DNA of 29,619 bases, taken from contig JAJJLU010000581.1 of the NCBI GenBank assembly GCA_023807065.1, forward strand, positions 1 to 29,619. The letters run 5' to 3'. The position numbers and the translations under genes are program-made. Below, in pieces: positions 18,055 through 26,314 of the stretch. The notes beneath the pieces were generated by a model. It did no database searches. It saw nothing but the letters and a program-made list of their open reading frames with translations, and was not told the origin of the DNA. The stretch comes from Isotricha intestinalis (taxonomy: Eukaryota > Ciliophora > Litostomatea > Vestibuliferida > Isotrichidae). Each line of letters opens with the position of its first letter. The stretch's first letter is position 1.

Positions 18055-19107
18055 ATGGAAAACACCAAAAAAACTATATTTAAAATTGATGAATTTGAAA
18101 AACAATTTGACTATGAAATTTGCTTATCCCAAATAAGATTTTATAATTTGAAAAAAGGGGATTTTTTAGCAATAACATTGATTTTTCAAAAAAAAGAAAA
18201 TTTTCAATCAAATGATCCTTCAACATTTATTTTCACAAATCCCAAAAGATTTGGAATTGAAAATTATGAAGATTTAGATGATGTTAAAGAAACAAAATTA
18301 TATTTTGAAAGAAATGATGAAGTAATAAATGAATTTGTTTCAATATATAATAATAATATTTTAAAAGGTTTAATTATAAATACTTCATATGGTAAATTTT
18401 TAGAAATTGGAAAAAAAGAACAAAATGATAAATTAGAAACAATTTATTTTCACTCTCCTAATTTTTTCAATGAATTAAACATAGAATATAATAACAAGAA
18501 AATAACATATATAACAGCAAAATCAATAAAAAAAAACATAGGAAAAGAAGAAGATAAAAAAATAGAATTAACTGATATAAGTGAAGATTATCAATTTCCA
18601 GAATTTGTATTTCCAATAATTAAATCTGATATAATTGGAAAATTTAATGATAATACTGAATTTATTGATGATATTCAAAAATTTTCTTTAGTTCAAGATA
18701 TGAAAGATAATAGAGTTAATGTAACAGAAATTTCAATTTGGAGTAATGGAAATAAAATTACAAGATTCGATACTAAATATTTTAACTCTATTACTGGAAA
18801 ACTTAATAATAGTTTACATATAAGTGAACAATTTAATCCTAATAATAAACATGACATTTTAGAATTAGATAATAATGATTTTATTTGTGAAATTATTGTA
18901 GGATTAAATAATACTGAATTAAAAAATTTATGTTTTATAACATTAAAAGGAAAAAAGCTCGAAGTTAACAATGGTGAATGTAAAACATATATTAAATTTA
19001 AAGAAGATAAAGGAGGAAAATTATTAAGATTACTTGGAATAATTATTGGGAAAGGTTTAACAATTGATACTATTCAATTTTATTATGAAATCATTAAATT
19101 AAAATAA
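18055..19107 (+). CDS. Tandem jacalin-like (beta-prism) protein
   Basis: The gene encodes 350 residues from the ATG at 18055 and ends in TAA. Both halves carry the strand pattern of jacalin-related lectins. In the second half, VTEISIWSNGNKITRFDTKY, DDFICEIIVGLNN (N-D-F in the sequence), LCFITLKGKKLEVNNGE and LLRLLGIIIGKGLTIDTIQF match the expected order: I-x-I-x-x-x-G, F-I-x-x-I-x-G, L-x-F-x-T-x-x-G, and a final G-x-x-G-x-x-I-D-x-I. In the first half, VINEFVSIYNNNILKGLIIN, TSYGKFLEIG and NIEYNNKKITYITAKSI fit the same order. There is no signal peptide, so a cytosolic glycan- or phospholipid-binding role is more likely than a secreted lectin. The family call rests on pattern, and sugar-binding residues cannot be confirmed. 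Confidence 0.8.
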   Translation: MENTKKTIFKIDEFEKQFDYEICLSQIRFYNLKKGDFLAITLIFQKKENFQSNDPSTFIFTNPKRFGIENYEDLDDVKETKLYFERNDEVINEFVSIYNNNILKGLIINTSYGKFLEIGKKEQNDKLETIYFHSPNFFNELNIEYNNKKITYITAKSIKKNIGKEEDKKIELTDISEDYQFPEFVFPIIKSDIIGKFNDNTEFIDDIQKFSLVQDMKDNRVNVTEISIWSNGNKITRFDTKYFNSITGKLNNSLHISEQFNPNNKHDILELDNNDFICEIIVGLNNTELKNLCFITLKGKKLEVNNGECKTYIKFKEDKGGKLLRLLGIIIGKGLTIDTIQFYYEIIKLK

Positions 19108-19243
19108 TAATATTATAAACATGTATATTTAAATTATTTTCTCTTTATATAATAATATGTTAATAAATCCACAAAAATTTTTGACATAGGAAAAAATATA
19201 AAAGTAATTATTATTTTATTATTATTTTAAAAAAATTAAATTA

Positions 19244-19984
19244 ATGAACAAAAATGATATATTTGAAACAGATGATCAAACTTTACCTCAAAATATATTT
19301 TTATCAAAAATAAAACTTAAATCCCCTTTTGAAGAAATTAAAACCTATTATAATGAAAATAAGCAAAATATAGATTTAACAAAGAGAGATATAGATAAAA
19401 ATTTACCATTACAAATATCAGTATATTCAAAAGATTATAATTCAACAAAATTAATAATAGAAAATTTCAAAAACAAAGATGATATAAATTTACAGAATAG
19501 TTTAGGTTGGTCAGCTCTTCATACATCATGTGCATTAAAAGACACAAATGAAATTACTCAATTATTATTATTAAATGATTCAGATATTAATTTATTAAAT
19601 AAAAACAATCAAACACCTTTACATATTGCATGTGGTAAAAATAGAGTAGAAAATATTCAAATTTTATTATCTTCAACAAAAATAAATTTAAATATCATTG
19701 ATTATAACGGTTTTACCCCTTTAATTAAAGCTGCCGCTTCTCAATCATATGAAGCTATTAATGCTTTGTTAATGGATAAAGATGTTAAATTAAATATTAA
19801 AGATAAACTAGGAAATACTGCTTTACATTATGTATGTGAAGATAATAAATATGATGTTGCTGTTAAATTAATTCAATGTGGTGCAGATATAAATATTGAA
19901 AATAATGATAAGAAAAATCCTTTGAATTTAATTAGAGATTCTAATGTAAGGGATATTATACTTTCTTATATTAAAACTCATTAA
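19244..19984 (+). CDS. Ankyrin-repeat protein resembling gankyrin/Nas6
   Basis: The gene encodes 246 residues and ends in TAA. At least six ankyrin repeats cover nearly the whole protein, for example GWSALHTSCALKDTNEITQL, NQTPLHIACGKNRVENIQIL, GFTPLIKAAASQSYEAINAL and GNTALHYVCEDNKYDVAVKL. Overall length and the C-terminal order (GNTALHxxC...VKLIQCGADINIENNDKKNPL) match the end of PSMD10/gankyrin and yeast Nas6 (about 226-228 residues), chaperones that hold the Rpt3 ATPase during assembly of the 26S proteasome base. Generic ankyrin proteins look similar, so orthology is probable but not certain. It follows the jacalin-like gene at 136 bases on the same strand. Confidence 0.85.
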   Translation: MNKNDIFETDDQTLPQNIFLSKIKLKSPFEEIKTYYNENKQNIDLTKRDIDKNLPLQISVYSKDYNSTKLIIENFKNKDDINLQNSLGWSALHTSCALKDTNEITQLLLLNDSDINLLNKNNQTPLHIACGKNRVENIQILLSSTKINLNIIDYNGFTPLIKAAASQSYEAINALLMDKDVKLNIKDKLGNTALHYVCEDNKYDVAVKLIQCGADINIENNDKKNPLNLIRDSNVRDIILSYIKTH

Positions 19985-20494
19985 ATTTTTTTTTTATAAA
20001 TATATATATTTAATCATTGAAAAATTTCTGATATATAAATATTTTAATTAATTAAGAAATTTTTTTCTCAGATTTTTTTGATAAAAATATTATTTTTGAT
20101 AATAAATGAAATTTCATTTCACTATTTAAGACATTTTTATCATATCTTATAAAAAAATTTAAATATGAATTTTTTTATTAATAAGGAAGATACAATTTTT
20201 TATTAAAAAATAATATTTAAGTAATTAAGTAAAAATCAAAATTATTTATTAATCAAAATTAATCAGAATTTTAAAAATAATTTGATGATGTTTAAGTTAA
20301 CTTAGATATTTTTAAAATTGAAATGTAATATATTAAAAATAATTATTAGAACCAGAATTAATAAAACAATTCAATTTCTCCTATTTTTTTATAAAAACTG
20401 CTAAACATAAATTTTTTTTTTATTATATAAATAAATTATATTAACCATTATTAGAGATAATTATCGAATAATTTTCAAATTAAATAATAGAATT
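19985..20494. other. Tandem spacer, no feature
   Basis: These 510 bases are AT-rich DNA between two rightward genes. I see no open frame, RNA gene or repeat. The promoter of the gene at 20495 must lie in its right part, where the run TTATATAAATAAATTATATT (around 20422-20442) might serve as a TATA-like element. Confidence 0.4.
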
Positions 20495-22354
20495 ATGAGA
20501 AGTAATAAAAAAAAAGCTTCTCCAAGAATTTCTACATTAGAAAATGGAAATTTAGTATTATTAATAATATCATATCTAAATTTAAAAGATTTTTCAAATT
20601 TATTACAGGTTAATAAATACTTTTTTAAATTATCAAATCATCTTCAAAATAAATGGAGAGATGGATGCATGAATATTTTTTCATTTGTTTTAAGTAATTC
20701 TTCTTTATCTTTAATAACACCAACAGATTGGAAAAAATTATTAAAAAAAAATATAATAATTAAACAATTGTGGAATAATATTTTATCAAAAGAAATCTTA
20801 GAAATGAAACAAGTAATATATAAAGAATTAAAAGATATTTATAATTTACCAAGAATAAGAAAGCAGAATAAATATATTGAAAGTTTTGCAAATTCAGAAT
20901 TACAAATTTATTTAATGGATATGCTTCATGAAGAGCAAAATTTATATAATGAACTTGATAATTATTTTATTAAAGGTCATAATAATTTCAGTTCAGAAAA
21001 TCAAAAACATTTTCCTTTTGAAAAATTAATAGATAATATACAATCATATATTCAATTAATTAAACAAAATAATAATTTAAAGCAAATTCTTATTGAATTA
21101 AGATGGTATATTTTTAATAATAATAATTTAAATATTTCAAAACAAATTCTTCCACTTTTTATTTTAAAAGTTTTATCATTAACATTAATGGGTTATTGTG
21201 CAATAATTGTTAATTATATTAATGATATTTCTAGAGCTGAAGATATAATTAATGAATATAATATAAGGTATAAAAATTATTGCCAAATCGCAATGGACAC
21301 TAATGAAAAATATCAAAATTTATCAATTTGTATTAATTACATTTATGATTCAATCAATTTTACTAAAATATCATACCCTAAATTTTCTATTTTAAGATTA
21401 TTTATGAAAATTTGGAATAGTTGTTGTTTAAATAAAATTAAAAATAATTTAATAGAATCTTTAAGAACATCAGGAGAAGAATTAATTAAATTTCATTTAA
21501 AAGAATTAATAAGTGATTCAAGAAAATCTTTAATTTCTTCTTTAACTTTAAGCACAGATTATTCATCGAAATATAGTATTCACATTAATCAATTAATTAA
21601 TAAATTTAATGATTCTTTTTATGAAATTTTTTCAATGTTAAATGATACTTTATGTGATGAATTTATTGTTTATAAAATTAATCATTCTCATTTTAAACAT
21701 TCAAATGAATTGATTTCTTTAATTGAAAACAATTATATAACTTCATTAATAAATCAAATAAATAATATTATATTCAAATTTTATGATAAATCAAAAGATA
21801 TTTTGAAAATTAATTTTCAGGCATTATATAGTTTTATTGAAAATTTAATATTTGATTTAAAGAATAAATCATATCATATTTTTTCAAAAATAATTCCGAG
21901 ATTTAGGATAAAAATTTTTGAATGTATTTATAATATATTAAAAAATCAATTAAATAAGATTATTCTCCAAATTTTTTTAAATCTTCAAGACAATATCAAA
22001 GAATGTAAAGATAATATTAATTATGAAAATTTTGAAGTTTTTGAAATATTATGTAAGAATTGTAATAATGATTATGATAAAGTTTCAAATTTTTTAAATT
22101 GGTATAATGAACAAAAATATTCTTTAATTGGTTTATTAAATAAATGTATGAAATGGTATATTGAAGAACAGGGTAAAATTATAAATAAAAACAAACAAAT
22201 TGAAAAAGAAATTAAGAAACAAAATTTAACTTTTATAGATAACATTTCTCAAAAATATAAACTGTTAGCTTCTTTTTCTATTATGTTAACAATTGAAGAT
22301 ATAAAAAAAATTGATAAAGATTTGAATGTTGAATATAATAAATTGTTTAATTAA
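20495..22354 (+). CDS. F-box-like, mostly helical protein, unknown
   Basis: The gene encodes 619 residues and ends in TAA. The N-terminus (LENGNLVLLIISYLNLKDFS, NLLQVNKYFFKLSNH, NKWRDGCMNIF; about 15-65) has the F-box order: L-x-I-x-x-Y-L, a D/E-F-S-x-L stretch, V-N-K-x-F and a closing W. It is thus a candidate SKP1-binding substrate adaptor. The remaining 550 residues are predicted helical with Asn, Ile and Lys bias, without WD40, LRR or other substrate-binding repeats that I recognise. One segment (LKVLSLTLMGYCAIIVNYI, about 220-240) is hydrophobic enough for a buried helix or a single span. Function beyond the F-box cannot be given. Confidence 0.8.
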   Translation: MRSNKKKASPRISTLENGNLVLLIISYLNLKDFSNLLQVNKYFFKLSNHLQNKWRDGCMNIFSFVLSNSSLSLITPTDWKKLLKKNIIIKQLWNNILSKEILEMKQVIYKELKDIYNLPRIRKQNKYIESFANSELQIYLMDMLHEEQNLYNELDNYFIKGHNNFSSENQKHFPFEKLIDNIQSYIQLIKQNNNLKQILIELRWYIFNNNNLNISKQILPLFILKVLSLTLMGYCAIIVNYINDISRAEDIINEYNIRYKNYCQIAMDTNEKYQNLSICINYIYDSINFTKISYPKFSILRLFMKIWNSCCLNKIKNNLIESLRTSGEELIKFHLKELISDSRKSLISSLTLSTDYSSKYSIHINQLINKFNDSFYEIFSMLNDTLCDEFIVYKINHSHFKHSNELISLIENNYITSLINQINNIIFKFYDKSKDILKINFQALYSFIENLIFDLKNKSYHIFSKIIPRFRIKIFECIYNILKNQLNKIILQIFLNLQDNIKECKDNINYENFEVFEILCKNCNNDYDKVSNFLNWYNEQKYSLIGLLNKCMKWYIEEQGKIINKNKQIEKEIKKQNLTFIDNISQKYKLLASFSIMLTIEDIKKIDKDLNVEYNKLFN

Positions 22355-23566
22355 TATGTAAATGAATAATTGTTTTTAAATTCTATTAATTGTAAGTTGG
22401 ATTTAAAAATGTCATATATTTTGAATATAAACTGAAATAAATATTTTATAGAAAACAATCAATTTACAATTCAAATAATTATGTCCTAATCAACTAAAAA
22501 TAATTTCCAAACCCAATATAATCTATATTGATTATTAAATAAGAAATGTCTGTTTTTATTTATATATAATTTGAATTTTGAAATTAGTTTATTATGATGT
22601 TTATTTTTATACATCTAAAAATCTTTTTACTGATTTTTAGAACTAAAATTTCTCAATATAAAATATATTCTAAATATGAAAATTACTTTGATTAAAAATA
22701 GAGGATAAAATTTTGCTCAGCCTAAAAGATATTTGAATTTATATTATTTATTTAAATATCTTTACTCGTAGATATTTCTTTAAATAAAAGATAATACATC
22801 AATAGAATTATAATTTATTTATTTTTTCATTTTTAAACTTTTTTGGAATTTAATATAAACTTTAAATTGAGAAATGTTTTATTTTATTTTTTTTTGTTAT
22901 TCAGAGAATTTTTTTGAAAATATTACTCGACAGATTTTAATTGAATTGATATTTACAATCTTTTTCTAAAAAATTTAAAATAAAAATATAATATCCAAAA
23001 AGTCGATAATATCCATAAACATAGTATTTTTTCTTGTTTAGAATAAATTAAATTTTCTTTAAATTCAAAAAAAATACTGAGGATTTTTATGAATTTAAAA
23101 CTATTTTTTTCATTAATGTTTTTCTTTTTTTCATTTTTAGTATTTTTGATATATCAATGTCATTAGATTTTAATTGGTTATTTCTATGCAATACCAAATT
23201 TTGGTTTATAATAGATTTTTTTGTTTCATTTATTTTCTCGTTTCTTTTGCATTTGATAGATTATTAAATATTATTCTAAATCTTATTCCTTTTTTATTAT
23301 ATTTAAAAGCACAATCTAAGCAAAAACTCCTTTTTAATTCATTGATTCGACATATATCTTATTTATATTTCATTGAATTAAAAACAATTTCATTTAAATT
23401 TGTATTTTTTAGTATTAAATAAATTTATTTATATTATCTTAAAATTTTTAAGAATAGAGTTGGTTTCTATTATTTTTAATGAATGAAGAGCATTTTAAAT
23501 TTTATTCTCTGAATTAAATTATAATTTAATTTTATTTTTTCATTTTTAGATAAAATATTTAGTTAA
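22355..23566. other. Longest spacer (1.2 kb), with fragments of a possible membrane-protein relic
   Basis: There is no intact gene. From 22355 to about 23080 I see only AT-rich sequence. Short hydrophobic reading frames at 23089-23422 are listed separately. The last 140 bases would contain the promoter of the gene at 23567. Confidence 0.4.
23089..23422 (+). pseudogene. Possible broken small membrane-protein gene
   Basis: Three short frames follow each other. Positions 23089-23166 encode a 25-residue signal-peptide-like string (MNLKLFFSLMFFFFSFLVFL and five more residues). From the ATG at 23157 another frame gives 36 residues (MSLDFNWLFLCNTKFWFIID, then FFVSFIFSFLLHLIDY). From about 23266 a third frame continues with LLNIILNLIPFLLYLKAQSK and ends at a TAA (23420-23422). 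Joining the second and third needs one frameshift. The composition is what AT-rich DNA gives by chance, since Phe, Leu and Ile dominate T-rich frames, so this is weak. Confidence 0.2.
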
Positions 23567-24235
23567 ATGGGAGGTTGCTGTGAAAATAGGAAAGAAAATT
23601 ATCATATTCAATTTGATTTTAAAAATAACCAAAATTTAGTAAATCCAAATCAAAAAACAACTAGAGAAAATAAATTATTAATTCAATATAAATTAAATGA
23701 GAAAAAAGAAGTTAAAAATTCATTTAAATTAAATACTATTGAAGTTCCTTCTTTGGATACTAAAATGCCAAATTTTTCAAATGATAATAATAATGTATCT
23801 TTTAATATTAATGAAAAAAAACCAAACAAAAAGAATTTAAATATAGAAGTTGAAGAACATATAAAATTAAACAAAATTCCAATAAAAAAAATTTCAAAAG
23901 AAAACAAAAAAAGAGGTTCGTTATCAGCTGAAAAAAATATAAATGAAGTAAATAAAACAGAAGTAAATAAAATTTATTTTCCTTTTGATGATTCTTTAAA
24001 ATATTTTGAAAATACATGTACAAACGAATCTTTTAAGTGTTTAAATAATCTTAGGAAATATAGATTAAATGTAGAAAATAAAAGGAATGATAAACTAAAT
24101 AAATCACAGAGAAGAAATTTAAGCTCATTCAAAACAAAAACAACAAAATTAAATTCGGAAAACGATGATTTTTCTGATTTTAATTTTGTTGAAAAAGTGA
24201 ATTTAAAGAATAAGGAAAATAAACAATGTACTTAA
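23567..24235 (+). CDS. Probably acylated (MGGCC) Lys/Asn-rich protein
   Basis: The gene encodes 222 residues and ends in TAA. The N-terminus MGGCCENRK offers Gly2 for N-myristoylation and Cys4/Cys5 for palmitoylation; position 6 is Glu rather than the favoured Ser or Thr, so myristoylation is plausible, not certain. The rest is hydrophilic, Lys/Asn-rich and probably disordered, with one better-structured patch (KIYFPFDDSLKYFENTCTNE, SFKCLNNLRKYRLN; about 137-170). No domain is recognised. It is most likely a small peripheral membrane protein of the cortex or cilia. It converges on the tubulin-like gene, with 63 bases between stop codons; that gene also starts with an acylation motif. Confidence 0.78.
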   Translation: MGGCCENRKENYHIQFDFKNNQNLVNPNQKTTRENKLLIQYKLNEKKEVKNSFKLNTIEVPSLDTKMPNFSNDNNNVSFNINEKKPNKKNLNIEVEEHIKLNKIPIKKISKENKKRGSLSAEKNINEVNKTEVNKIYFPFDDSLKYFENTCTNESFKCLNNLRKYRLNVENKRNDKLNKSQRRNLSSFKTKTTKLNSENDDFSDFNFVEKVNLKNKENKQCT

Positions 24236-24298
24236 AATAATTTTTTTAAATAATTTTTGAAAGTATTATATTGGTAATAATTATTATTAAAAAAAAAA

Positions 24299-25831
24299 TT
24301 ATCTTATTAATCTCCAAATTTCTTTATATTCATTTAAAACATTATTAACTTTATAAATTGAATCTTCTCTCATTCCTTCTTTTTCTTCTTTGGTAAAATT
24401 ATCTATATTATAATTTTGTCTAAAATTCATTAAATATTCTTCAGTAACAACTTTAAAATATTCAGTTTGATGAATATTAGAAACATAATCATATTTAAAG
24501 GTTCTATCAATATTATAGAAATTGTAAAAAGCTCTATTATTATTTAATCTATAATCAACTATTTTAGCCATTTTATTAGATAAAAGCTTTTTTTGATCAT
24601 CATTACAATATAAATTTCCTTTATAAATACATAAAGAACTCAATTGCATTTTATAATCTAAATGATTTTTTCCTTCTTTACAATCTTCATATAAATATTC
24701 AGTATAAAAATCTAAATATTCTTTTTTTTCAAATCTACAACCATTACAATAAACAAAATTAGCATTTGGATTAATTAATATATCACTCATTATTCTATTT
24801 AAATTATATTTCTCTTTATATTCGTTTATTCTTTCCCCAGCAGTTAAATTTGCTAAAATATCACCAACATTATTATAATTATTAAAGAAATTAATCATAT
24901 TACAATGATCATATAAATGACTGACTCCAAAAATATAATTTTTAATTTTAGTAAAAGCTCTATGACAATAACTATCAAAATAATTTAAATGAGCGATTTT
25001 TAAACTACTTTTATAATCATTTTGTATTTCATAAAGAAAAGAACAAAGACATCCAATAGAAATACCATTAAATATATTTCCTAAAAGATGTATTGTTCTT
25101 AAAGAATTACATTTTTCTGATTCATATCTTAACATATTTGTAACTCCATTAATAAAACTATCATTATAAAATTCACTGATAAAATCATTATTTAGTTCTT
25201 TATTCCCTAAAGAAGCAAAAAATTGATCATTCACAGTTTTAAAATTATCTCTTGATGATTCTCCTTTAAATATTACATTTTCTTTATATATTGATTTATT
25301 ATTTTCATATATTTCATTTTGTTCATAAGGAACATGAATTGCTAATGCTCTTGGAAAATATTTTTCAACTCCATCGAAAGTGAAAAATTTATTATAATTA
25401 TATTTTGGATTATTTGTTTCTAATTCATGTTCTTGAGATAATATTGAAAAAAAAGAATCTAAATTTTTAAAAGTGTCTCCGAAAGAAATTACTATATCTT
25501 CTCCTTCTATTGGATATGATGCTTTAAAATAATGTAAATTTCTTGTTTGATTTAAATTCACTGTTCTTGCAAAATATTCTCCTTCTTCTTTATATATATC
25601 ATTATCTTTTAGTATATTTTTGTCTTCTTCTTTCTTTTCTTCTTCTTTCTTTTCCTCTTCTTTTTTTTCTTCTTCTTTTTTTTCTTCTTCTTTTTTTTCT
25701 TCTTTTTTGGGAGGTTGAATGTTAATTCTATCATTATTATTTTCTTGATTTTGATTATTTTTATTTTCAGGATTATTTGCATTAATATCTTTTTGGTCTG
25801 CAGTAGCTTTTGCACTGTTACATACTCCCAT
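24299..25831 (-). CDS. Divergent tubulin-like protein, acylated N-terminus, lost GTP-binding signature
   Basis: The gene encodes 510 residues, with an ATG at 25831 and a TAA stop. Residues 1-8 (MGVCNSAK) fit N-myristoylation (Gly2, Ser6, Lys8) with palmitoylatable Cys4. Residues 42-70 are a KKEEE repeat. From about 112 the chain follows beta-tubulin in order: IVISFGDTFKNLDSFFSILS plus QEHE (112-135; tubulin IVHIQAGQ...EVISDEHG), KYFPRA (157-162; KYVPRA), ENVIFKGESSRDNF (184-197), RYESEKC (235-241; RKESESC), LLGNIFNGISIGCLCSFLYE (249-268; the GGGTGSG block), LNRIMSDILINPNANFVYCN (344-363), MQLSSLCIYKGN (395-406; YLTVAAVFRGRM) and EYFKVVTEEYLMNFRQ (457-472; ELFKRISEQFTAMFRR), ending with GMRED and NEYKE (GMDEME, SEYQQ). 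The signature is FNGISIG and the first glycine loop is also lost, so GTP binding is unlikely. No acidic tail. It is not a recognisable alpha, beta, gamma, delta or epsilon tubulin. Confidence 0.88.
   Translation of the reverse strand: MGVCNSAKATADQKDINANNPENKNNQNQENNNDRINIQPPKKEEKKEEEKKEEEKKEEEKKEEEKKEEDKNILKDNDIYKEEGEYFARTVNLNQTRNLHYFKASYPIEGEDIVISFGDTFKNLDSFFSILSQEHELETNNPKYNYNKFFTFDGVEKYFPRALAIHVPYEQNEIYENNKSIYKENVIFKGESSRDNFKTVNDQFFASLGNKELNNDFISEFYNDSFINGVTNMLRYESEKCNSLRTIHLLGNIFNGISIGCLCSFLYEIQNDYKSSLKIAHLNYFDSYCHRAFTKIKNYIFGVSHLYDHCNMINFFNNYNNVGDILANLTAGERINEYKEKYNLNRIMSDILINPNANFVYCNGCRFEKKEYLDFYTEYLYEDCKEGKNHLDYKMQLSSLCIYKGNLYCNDDQKKLLSNKMAKIVDYRLNNNRAFYNFYNIDRTFKYDYVSNIHQTEYFKVVTEEYLMNFRQNYNIDNFTKEEKEGMREDSIYKVNNVLNEYKEIWRLIR
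25617..25708 (-). repeat. In-frame (KKEEE)n microsatellite
   Basis: A tandem repeat of a 15-base unit (TTTTCTTCTTCTTTC-like on the + strand, units slightly varied) encodes KKEEE about five times within the N-terminal extension of the tubulin-like gene. It gives a charged helix. Units differ in synonymous positions, and copy number could vary between chromosome copies. Confidence 0.75.
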
Positions 25832-26314
25832 TATTTTTTTTTAACTTAAATATTTAAATCAATAAATTAATAATTTATAAAAATTTCTTTTAATAATAAT
25901 TAACAATTAAATACAATTTTGTAAAAATAAAATTTTTTCATATATACTATGACAAAAATTTTCTTTTAAATCAATGGAATCTTGTTTTTAAATTAAATAA
26001 TTTTAAATCAGTTTTAAGAAAATCATTATTAATTAAATGAGGAATATCTTCTACATTATTTTTCAGAGTTTAATGGGAAATATCATTTCTTCATTTAAAG
26101 AATTATCCATAATATTTTTAATTAATATTTCTTCTTTATTTTTATAAAGTTGTTTATGAAAAATAGGAAAAGATTTTTTTCTTTTTGAAAAAGTTAATAA
26201 AAAGAAGGAAGAAAGGATTTATCATTTTTTAATTTTGTTTAAAAAAAGTTTGTTATTTTTTATAATTTTTTATATATTTAATTGAATATATTAATATTTT
26301 ATTATTATTTTATT
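25832..26314. other. Tandem spacer containing a probable gene relic
   Basis: These 483 bases lie between two leftward genes. The coding-like debris at 25971-26216 (minus strand) is listed separately. The part next to 25831 must hold the promoter of the tubulin-like gene; no motif is recognised. Confidence 0.45.
25971..26216 (-). pseudogene. Frameshifted gene remnant
   Basis: On the minus strand, about 26216 to 26063 reads (after a TAA) ILSSFFLLTFSKRKKSFPIF, then HKQLYKNKEEILIKNIMDNS and LNEEMIFPIKL before a TGA at 26063-26065. Immediately after, in another frame, comes KNNVEDIPHLINNDFLKTDL and KLFNLKTRFH before a TGA at 25971-25973. The two halves read as one hydrophilic protein broken by a one-base shift plus a stop. 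The balanced use of Glu, Asp, His, Pro and Met is unlike random T-rich frames. There are no splice sites between the halves. I cannot name the ancestor. Confidence 0.4.

Noticed and set aside
25609..25815. Lys-rich 68-residue reading frame
   Set aside because: It is the out-of-phase reading of the KKEEE repeat and neighbouring Asn-rich codons of the tubulin-like gene.
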